From an uncultured bacterium (GTDB lineage: Bacteria; Cyanobacteriota; Vampirovibrionia; Gastranaerophilales; Gastranaerophilaceae): DNA of 50,573 nt. Positions 45,723-50,573 of this stretch are shown here, piece after piece (the first letter of the stretch is position 1; the number at the start of each line of letters is the position of its first letter). The stretch is from positions 1 to 50,573 of the forward strand of contig CACWLL010000013.1 in assembly GCA_902761735.1 (NCBI GenBank), read 5' to 3'. The notes under the pieces were generated by a model. The model made no database searches. It was not told where the DNA came from and was given only the letters and a program-made list of their open reading frames with translations. Both the position numbers and the translations under genes were made by a program.

Positions 45723-46450
45723 TTCTCCCTCGCTTGTGTTTCAACATTGCAGATAGGAAATTCAACTGTAAAAGTCGTTTTTGCTTTGTCGGTATCAATT
45801 TTTTCCGAGCAAACGGAAATTGTTCCATTCATTTTTTCTACAATATTTTTTGTTATATATAAGCCTAATCCGCTGCCTTGAGCTTTTCGGGTCAGAGGAT
45901 TATCGATTCTTGAAAACTTTTCAAATATTTTTTCGTAATTGTCTTGTTCTATTTTAATTCCGACATCAGTAATGTTAAGTGCTATATACTCAGGTTTTTT
46001 GCTATAACTTGCCGAAATTTCTATCGTAGTATTTTCAAATGAGTATTTTGCAGCATTTTCTATAAGATTCATCATGACCTGTTGAAATTTATCTTTGTCG
46101 GCAAGGATTGTGGGAATTGAAGACGGAATTTTTATATCAAAAATTTTTTCCGGATATTTGCTTTTTAATAGTGTAATTACAGTATTAACAGTTGTGCTGA
46201 TATCGGTTTCCTTAAATACCATCAAGTCTTTTGCTGATTGGAGCTTTGTAACTGCAAGCATATTTTCAACAAGTGCAATTAATCGGTTTGATTGCTCTTC
46301 AATAATTTTTAAAAATTTCTTTTTGTTTTCATCATCCAATTTGTCCCATGATGTCAGCATGGTTTGAGTAAACCCCCTTATTGATGTTAAAGGTGTTCTG
46401 AGTTCATGGCTTACTGTTGATATAAAATCTTCATAACTTTGATTGCTCAT
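45710..46450 (-). CDS. Sensor histidine kinase without a sensor domain
   Basis: A 246-residue protein made only of catalytic parts. HisKA has FISTVSHELRTPLTSIRGF (about 9-27, His at about 15), and HATPase has N box MMNLIENAAKYSF, the DVGI region near 165 (G1 altered from DxGxG), FEKFSRIDN and the G2 box GSGLGLYITKNI. There is no transmembrane or PAS domain, so it must sense in the cytoplasm or through partners. It phosphorylates the overlapping double-REC protein. Start signals are weak. Confidence 0.92.
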   Translation of the reverse strand: MSNQSYEDFISTVSHELRTPLTSIRGFTQTMLTSWDKLDDENKKKFLKIIEEQSNRLIALVENMLAVTKLQSAKDLMVFKETDISTTVNTVITLLKSKYPEKIFDIKIPSSIPTILADKDKFQQVMMNLIENAAKYSFENTTIEISASYSKKPEYIALNITDVGIKIEQDNYEKIFEKFSRIDNPLTRKAQGSGLGLYITKNIVEKMNGTISVCSEKIDTDKAKTTFTVEFPICNVETQAREKCKQ

Positions 46451-46648
46451 ATTCGGATTATATCAAATTATTTTTTAAATTAAAAGTGATTAAAAATTTA
46501 TTAAATGGAATTGTATTTTCTGCACTTGTTATCCTGCTCGGATTCTCGCCTCACAATAAACGAAACCGCTCACAAGTAAAACGAAAACTGAACGTTTCCG
46601 TTTATACTCGTTCGACTTTTGCACTGCTCATTCCTTTGCTCGGCGGGC
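46451..46648. other. Intergenic GC-rich stretch with inverted repeats
   Basis: Apart from AT-rich sequence up to about 46535, this holds a GC-richer segment with ACGAAAACTGAACGTTTCCGT-type inverted sequence (about 46583-46603) and GCACTGCTCATTCCTTTGCTC near 46620. It loosely resembles the GC-rich core seen after the two tRNAs. No gene is supported. Confidence 0.4.
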
Positions 46649-46677
46649 AAAAAAAAGCCGTCTTCATAAGAACGGCT
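46649..46677 (-). terminator. Terminator of surE / candidate small RNA
   Basis: The minus strand has AGCCGT, a 10-base loop, ACGGCT and a run of eight T. Confidence 0.85.
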
Positions 46678-46755
46678 ACCAGACTTGGGGAGGAGGTATG
46701 AAAAACTATCGTTTTTCATATCTATGTATCTTTATATACGACCCCAAGTTTTAAT
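46649..46755 (-). ncRNA. Candidate structured small RNA or surE 3'-UTR RNA
   Basis: On the minus strand an outer 8-bp stem (46742-46749 with 46683-46690, ACTTGGGG/CCCCAAGT) encloses two hairpins. One has a 10-bp stem (46696-46705 with 46712-46721), the other is a short GTAT/ATAC pair. Between stem and hairpin lies CCTCCT (46691-46696), identical to the 16S anti-Shine-Dalgarno. A strong terminator (AGCCGT...ACGGCT, then eight T) ends it at 46649. It starts about 50 bases after the surE stop and may be processed from that transcript or have its own promoter. Confidence 0.5.
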
Positions 46756-46798
46756 TCTTTATTAAATTTATTTAAATATCATCCGTTCGGTGTAGAAA

Positions 46799-47590
46799 CT
46801 AAAACCATTCGCAAAACTTTTCCTTGCAAATAATGTTATTTAAATCATCTATTATCCCTACCCTTGTCATTTCGTATGTAACCGGTGTTATTGATATTTT
46901 ATTATTCCTAACTGCCGCAATATCAGTATTAGCATCCTCAGGCTCTGAAATAAGTTCTCCTGCCATCCAATAATAGGTTTTTCCTCTTGGGTCAACTCTT
47001 TTCTCGTAATTATCCGAGAATAGTTTTCTGCCTAATTCCGTAATCGCAACCCCTGCAATGTCTTCTACCTCAAGAGCCGGAACATTCACGTTTAATATGG
47101 TTTTATCAGGAAATTTAAAATCATTTAATCTTCTGAGCATTGTCCTTATGAATTTCCCTGTGTACTTAAAATCATCATAATCCATTTGCATGCTTGCTAA
47201 CGATACTGCAATGCTCGGGATACCCATCATTGCACCTTCCATTGCACAGCTCACAGTTCCTGAATACAAAATATCGGCACCCAGATTTGGGCCGTGATTT
47301 ATTCCGGATATTACTAAATCAGGTTTTTCTTCTTCGGATAGTATTGCATTGATTCCGATTTTTACACAATCTCCTGGGGTACCTGTGGTTACCCAAGTCC
47401 TTTTTGCTCCGCTGATTGATTCTAACTCTTCTACTCTCAAGGGTGTGTGTAAAGTCAGAGAATGCCCTGCCGCCGAACGTTCTCTGTCCGGTGCAATTAC
47501 GTATACATCATGATCTTTTGATAGTGCTTTTGTGAGTACTCGAATCCCGTTTGCAGCTATTCCGTCGTCATTTGAAATTAATATCTTCAT
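46799..47590 (-). CDS. surE: 5'/3'-nucleotidase SurE
   Basis: A 263-residue metal-dependent nucleotidase/phosphatase. KILISNDDGIAANGI (2-16) contains the metal-binding NDDG. PDRERSAAGHSLTLHTPLR (about 35-53) and LVISGINHGPNLGADILYSGTVSCAMEG (about 92-119) complete the site. SurE hydrolyses nucleoside monophosphates and contributes to stationary-phase survival. AGGAGA precedes the ATG. It is downstream of the HlyC/CorC gene on the same strand, across a 282-base gap that has its own features. Confidence 0.96.
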   Translation of the reverse strand: MKILISNDDGIAANGIRVLTKALSKDHDVYVIAPDRERSAAGHSLTLHTPLRVEELESISGAKRTWVTTGTPGDCVKIGINAILSEEEKPDLVISGINHGPNLGADILYSGTVSCAMEGAMMGIPSIAVSLASMQMDYDDFKYTGKFIRTMLRRLNDFKFPDKTILNVNVPALEVEDIAGVAITELGRKLFSDNYEKRVDPRGKTYYWMAGELISEPEDANTDIAAVRNNKISITPVTYEMTRVGIIDDLNNIICKEKFCEWF

Positions 47591-47734
47591 ATATATCTCC
47601 TAAATCCTTGTTCCTATTTATAATACCTTTTTTTTTCAGGCTTTCCAATATTATTTCGTATTATGTAAAGTATTGTAAACAATCTTATGCTTTATTTAAA
47701 AAATATAGCAATTTTATATACTATAAATTTTTTA

Positions 47735-47872
47735 TATATATGAACACGAGGAAGGCTTAAATTTGAGGAATCAAACACAAAAATTTAAGCACACACACTA
47801 CACTTCACACTATTTGAGGAATGAATCAAAAATTTATTCCAAAGTCTCCCCTAAAACGGAGGCTTTTTTTTA
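47735..47872 (+). ncRNA. Candidate small RNA with two hairpins and a terminator
   Basis: In the gap between two minus-strand genes, the plus strand shows an ordered set of structures. Stem 1 is CTTAAATTT/AAATTTAAG (47756-47764 with 47781-47789), followed by an unpaired CA-rich linker (CACACACACTACACTTCACAC). Stem 2 is GGAATGAAT/ATTTATTCC (47818-47826 with 47832-47840), then a terminator. The element ATTTGAGGAAT occurs twice (47761 and 47812). A TATACT/TATAAA box lies at about 47717-47726. The 5' end is estimated; no family is recognised. Confidence 0.45.
47843..47872 (+). terminator. Plus-strand terminator
   Basis: AGTCTCC, loop, GGAGGCT and nine T. There is no T tract for the minus strand, and no plus-strand protein gene precedes it, which is why a small RNA is proposed. 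Confidence 0.8.
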
Positions 47873-49216
47873 TCAATTTTCATCTTCACTGTTTTCAGGT
47901 TCTGGAATCCTTATAATTTCTAATTTTGTGATTCTTGCTCCATCAATTTCTTTTACTGCAAATTTGAGTCCTTTAAACTCAACTGTATCCCCGACATCTG
48001 CAATTCTTCCCAAAAATTTTACAACTAATCCGCCAATCGTATCAACATCATCATCTTCAAACTCATTATCATCAAGTTCTAAATATTCCGATAACTCGTC
48101 TAAACGCATCATTGCATTTGCTATATATGTATTATTGCTAATTTCTTTAATATCAGACTCTTCTTCTTCATCAAATTCATCTTGCACTTCTCCGAATATT
48201 TCCTCAATAACATCTTCTAATGTTATTAATCCCGAAGTTCCGCCAAATTCATCAACAACAATTGCAAGTTGCCCTTTTCTCTTTTTAAATTCCAAAACCA
48301 GATTGTCCATTGTTATTGTTTCCGGTACAAGCAGAACTTCACGCAAGATATTTTTTATAGGACAAATTTCATCTTTAATTGATAATGAATATAAATCCTT
48401 AACGTGGACCATTCCTATAATATGATCTATATCATCATCATAAACAGGGTATCTTGTGTATTGATTGTCCGCTGCAAGATGATTTAATTCTTCCATTGGC
48501 ATATCAATAGGGATACAAATCATATCCGTTCTTGGTACCATAACTTGTTTGGCAGTTAAATCTGAAAATTTAAATGCATTATGCAACATATCTTTTTCTG
48601 TTTCATTTAAAATTCCGCCGTTATAACTTGCATCAACCAACATATCAAGTTCTTCCGTTGAATGAACAAGAGATGCATTATTAGAACGAGGTATTCCCAT
48701 AATTTTTAATATCAGATTGCCAAATCCGTTTAGAGCCCATATAAACGGAGTAAAGATAAAACTTATACCATGCATAGGTTTTGCGACCCATAATGCAGTC
48801 TTTTCCGTATACTCAAGTGCAATAGATTTTGGAATAAGTTCACCCAGTACAACGTGTAAAAATGTTATTAAACAGAATGCAATTGTTACAGACACGGTGT
48901 GTGTTGCAATAGTTTTGCTTATGCCGGGCAAAAATACAAACAGCGGCTCAATGATTCTGGCAAGAGTTGCTTCGCCGACCCATCCGAGACCAATACTTGA
49001 TATTGTCACTCCAAGCTGAACCGCAGCAATAAACTTGTCTAAATCCGCAATTGCATTCAATGCCAATTTTGCATCGGAGTTGCCTTCTTTTGAAAGCTGC
49101 TCCATTCTTGTTTTTCTGACTTTGACTATTGCAAATTCCGATGCGACAAAAAAACCGTTTGAAAATAGCAATAGAATAATTATTGATAAATTAAAAATAG
49201 TATTTATATAATTCAT
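47873..49216 (-). CDS. HlyC/CorC-family protein (CNNM, CBS pair, CorC domain)
   Basis: A 447-residue membrane protein. The N-terminal CNNM/DUF21 domain (about 1-195) has four hydrophobic segments and the family motifs SGFFVASEFAIVKVR-like start and LGELIPKSIALE (about 125-136). Two CBS domains (about 205-335) include VMVPRTDMICI, YTRYPVYDDDIDHIIGMVHVKDL and VVDEFGGTSGLITLEDVIEEIFGEV. The CorC/HlyC domain (about 355-440) ends it. Members are linked to Mg2+ or Co2+ efflux; 'hemolysin' is a historical name. The ribosome site is weak. Confidence 0.92.
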   Translation of the reverse strand: MNYINTIFNLSIIILLLFSNGFFVASEFAIVKVRKTRMEQLSKEGNSDAKLALNAIADLDKFIAAVQLGVTISSIGLGWVGEATLARIIEPLFVFLPGISKTIATHTVSVTIAFCLITFLHVVLGELIPKSIALEYTEKTALWVAKPMHGISFIFTPFIWALNGFGNLILKIMGIPRSNNASLVHSTEELDMLVDASYNGGILNETEKDMLHNAFKFSDLTAKQVMVPRTDMICIPIDMPMEELNHLAADNQYTRYPVYDDDIDHIIGMVHVKDLYSLSIKDEICPIKNILREVLLVPETITMDNLVLEFKKRKGQLAIVVDEFGGTSGLITLEDVIEEIFGEVQDEFDEEEESDIKEISNNTYIANAMMRLDELSEYLELDDNEFEDDDVDTIGGLVVKFLGRIADVGDTVEFKGLKFAVKEIDGARITKLEIIRIPEPENSEDEN

Positions 49217-49275
49217 TTAATGTTCTTTTACCTTATATCCGATTATATTCTTTTACCGTTATAAAATCAATATCC

Positions 49276-50085
49276 TTAATGGTAATCGACTTCCCGAATT
49301 TGAGTGTATATCATTGGCGAAAAGCCTTTTGTTGTGACTATATCAATAATTTTATACGGATTTGTTGCATTTATAAGTGAGGGAGAATTTATGTGGTAAA
49401 TACCATTCTCCATTTTCTCTTTATTGGTATGATAATGTCCTGAAATTATTGCTATAACATTGTTATGTTTATTCAATACTTCATAATATGTTTCAGGCTG
49501 ATAAACTCTATGAGTTTTTGTTTCCAATGGCGGTAGTATCGGAAAATGTTGAAAAACAATAACCTTTCTTCTTTTGTATTTTGTTAATTGTTTATTAAAC
49601 CATTCCAGTGTCTTCGGACGGTAATATCCTCCCGTGCCGGGAATAGTTTCTTTTGCCCCATCTAAAACTATAAATACAAATTCACCTTTTTTAAATACAT
49701 AGTTTGGTTTTGATGGTCGATACAACCAATTGTGCCTTTTTATAATTTCTATATATCTTTGTTTTGATAATCCGTTTGATTTAAATACATCATGATTACC
49801 AATTACAATGTAGTAGGGAATATTTAGTTTTTTTATTGTTTTCATAAATCCGCGAAGATTTTCTTCCGAGGATTTATCTATATTGTCTCCGGTAAATACA
49901 ACAAAAGAAACACCGCTTTGCTGATTAATGTCTTTTACTGTTGCTTTTAAGACTTCCTCGGTAAACGGATTATGGACAGAATAGTGAGTGTCTGTAACTT
50001 GTATAAACTTTATTTCTCCCGCAAAAACCGAACCGGCTGTAAATATAATTATTGCAATAAAACAATATAGTATTTTTTTTATCAT
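49276..50085 (-). CDS. Exported calcineurin-like metallophosphoesterase
   Basis: A 269-residue protein with a signal peptide (MIKKILYCFIAIIIFTAGSVFAGE, cleavage near 22). Metal-binding motifs appear in order: VTDTHYS (about 30), FTGDNIDKSS (about 64), VIGNHDVF (about 93), FQHFPILPP (about 178) and ISGHYHTNKE (about 213). This is the GDxxD, GNHD, GHxH set of binuclear phosphodiesterases, acting in the periplasm. GGAG precedes the ATG. The substrate is unknown; phospholipids, nucleotides or LPS precursors are possible. Confidence 0.9.
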   Translation of the reverse strand: MIKKILYCFIAIIIFTAGSVFAGEIKFIQVTDTHYSVHNPFTEEVLKATVKDINQQSGVSFVVFTGDNIDKSSEENLRGFMKTIKKLNIPYYIVIGNHDVFKSNGLSKQRYIEIIKRHNWLYRPSKPNYVFKKGEFVFIVLDGAKETIPGTGGYYRPKTLEWFNKQLTKYKRRKVIVFQHFPILPPLETKTHRVYQPETYYEVLNKHNNVIAIISGHYHTNKEKMENGIYHINSPSLINATNPYKIIDIVTTKGFSPMIYTQIREVDYH

Positions 50086-50170
50086 AATTTCTCCACTTTT
50101 TCAGTATTATATCATAAACGATGTACTTATGCTAATATATTAAGCAAGAGAATTATTTAGAGGCAATTTA

Positions 50171-50416
50171 ATGAGATTAGATAAATTTTTAAAGGTTTCA
50201 CGTTTAATAAAACGTAGAACAGTTGCAAATGATGTTTCTGATATGGGGAGAGTTTTCGTAAACGGCAATCCTTCCAAGCCTGCAAAACAACTTAAAGAAG
50301 GCGATATTATTGAAATTGAATACTCTAACAGGTCAGTTAAAGTAAAAGTTGCAAAAATTCCAAATGGAAATGTTAGTATTCAAGAGGCTGCATCTTTATA
50401 TATTGCAATGAATTAG
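50171..50416 (+). CDS. S4-domain RNA-binding protein (RqcP/HslR-like)
   Basis: An 81-residue protein whose first 60 residues are an S4 domain: MRLDKFLKVSRLIKRRTVANDVSDMGRVFVNG with PAKQLKEGDIIEIEY. Length and sequence fit RqcP (YabO) of Bacillus, which acts in ribosome-associated quality control on stalled 50S subunits, and the related HslR. The two cannot be separated without comparison; the short form favours RqcP. AGAGG precedes the ATG. The multicopy terminal gene follows after a promoter. Confidence 0.85.
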   Translation: MRLDKFLKVSRLIKRRTVANDVSDMGRVFVNGNPSKPAKQLKEGDIIEIEYSNRSVKVKVAKIPNGNVSIQEAASLYIAMN

Positions 50417-50439
50417 TTGTAATATATTGTAACAATTAC

Positions 50440-50467
50440 TAAAGTCGCCGATAAATTATGCCGTAGA
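50440..50467 (+). promoter_or_regulatory. SigD/FliA-like promoter of the terminal gene (right copy)
   Basis: TAAA (50440-50443), 16 bases, GCCGTAGA (50460-50467). The layout is identical to that before the left copy. The transcription start would fall near 50474, just upstream of GGAAAGG. Confidence 0.45.
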
Positions 50468-50474
50468 AAGATAT

Positions 50475-50573
50475 GGAAAGGCATAAATATATCATGGGAT
50501 TAGCAGCATCACAAGCAAAATTATTAAGCATAACCTCAAGATTATCTGATAACGAATTACGTTCTCAGTCAAT
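50475..50573. repeat. Terminal inverted copy of 1-99
   Basis: The exact reverse complement of bases 1-99. Confidence 0.95.
50494..50573 (+). CDS. Start of multicopy MGLAASQA-type protein (partial, right copy)
   Basis: The first 26 codons are identical to the minus-strand gene at 80-1, with the same GGAAAGG ribosome site. The gene is cut by the window end. It is a second member of the uncharacterised repeated family; because both copies are truncated at the same codon, nothing can be said about how they differ downstream. Confidence 0.6.
   Translation, partial: MGLAASQAKLLSITSRLSDNELRSQS

Noticed and set aside
46486-46701. 71-codon plus-strand frame starting GTG
   Set aside because: It runs through the GC-rich intergenic repeat and the minus-strand terminator, has no ribosome site and no family resemblance.
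46699-46755. 18-codon frame MKNYRFSYLCIFIYDPKF after GGAGGAGGT
   Set aside because: The Shine-Dalgarno-like sequence abuts the ATG with no spacing and is explained as the complement of the CCTCCT junction of the minus-strand RNA fold.
47763-48425. 220-codon Ser-rich plus-strand frame starting TTG
   Set aside because: It is largely antisense to the HlyC/CorC gene and crosses the plus-strand terminator.

Overview
The window reads as a chromosomal contig from an AT-rich, Gram-negative, probably fermentative and uncultured bacterium. My best guess is the non-photosynthetic cyanobacterial lineage Vampirovibrionia/Melainabacteria, order Gastranaerophilales. The guess rests on four things: a kdsA (Kdo) gene plus a GT9 heptosyltransferase-type gene, which imply an LPS outer membrane; a Rex NADH sensor with its operator; several large unrecognised proteins with a short N-terminal S/T-F-x-G motif; and, at both ends, the first codons of a multicopy gene (MGLAASQAKLLS...) that I associate from memory with this order. 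Genes use the standard code and mostly carry good ribosome binding sites. There is no prophage, CRISPR array, transposase or rRNA. The first 99 bases are the exact reverse complement of the last 99, so the contig probably ends in repeats of the assembly graph.

Layout. 1-1450: start of the repeated gene and a CNT nucleoside transporter. 1541-6533: a glycogen-synthase-like protein with a membrane and coiled-coil N-terminus, tRNA-Lys, and two unrecognised proteins, one with four 72-bp tandem repeats. 6703-12677: a UvrD-type helicase fused to a PD-(D/E)XK nuclease, and an AsmA-like envelope protein. 12721-15689: a WG-repeat protein, a two-gene set of unknown envelope proteins and a small membrane protein. 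15690-17442: a lone GT17 glycosyltransferase between 49-bp direct repeats, then tRNA-Gly with a duplicated 3' end. 17493-23637: a cysteine-rich secreted peptide, dnaK, the kdsA-MBL hydrolase-pheS operon and two membrane proteins. 23700-32605: a large unknown protein, lysS, an unknown gene, an HD-GYP-like protein, panE and clpC. 32812-36890: tRNA-Glu, a GT9 transferase, several small unknown genes, coaX, and rex with an upstream 53-codon gene and a Rex operator. 37140-46450: tRNA-Arg with a duplicated 3' end, an 825-aa unknown protein, two MFS transporters, a B12-binding radical SAM protein, and a histidine kinase/response regulator pair. 46451-50573: two candidate small RNAs, surE, a HlyC/CorC protein, a metallophosphoesterase, an S4-domain (RqcP-like) protein, and the second copy of the repeated gene.

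Most striking signal. The stretches just downstream of tRNA-Gly and tRNA-Arg have the same architecture: tRNA, terminator, a shared GC-rich core in the same orientation 68-69 bp past the tRNA, then a second copy of the tRNA 3' end 181-185 bp away. This looks like a family of miniature elements that use tRNA 3' ends as targets. Related GC-rich palindromic sequence also occurs near 40150. Other points of interest are an autoregulatory Rex operator translationally coupled to a tiny gene, a shared SigD/FliA-like promoter in front of both copies of the terminal gene, two intergenic small-RNA candidates, and a recurrent N-terminal FxG motif in otherwise unrelated proteins.
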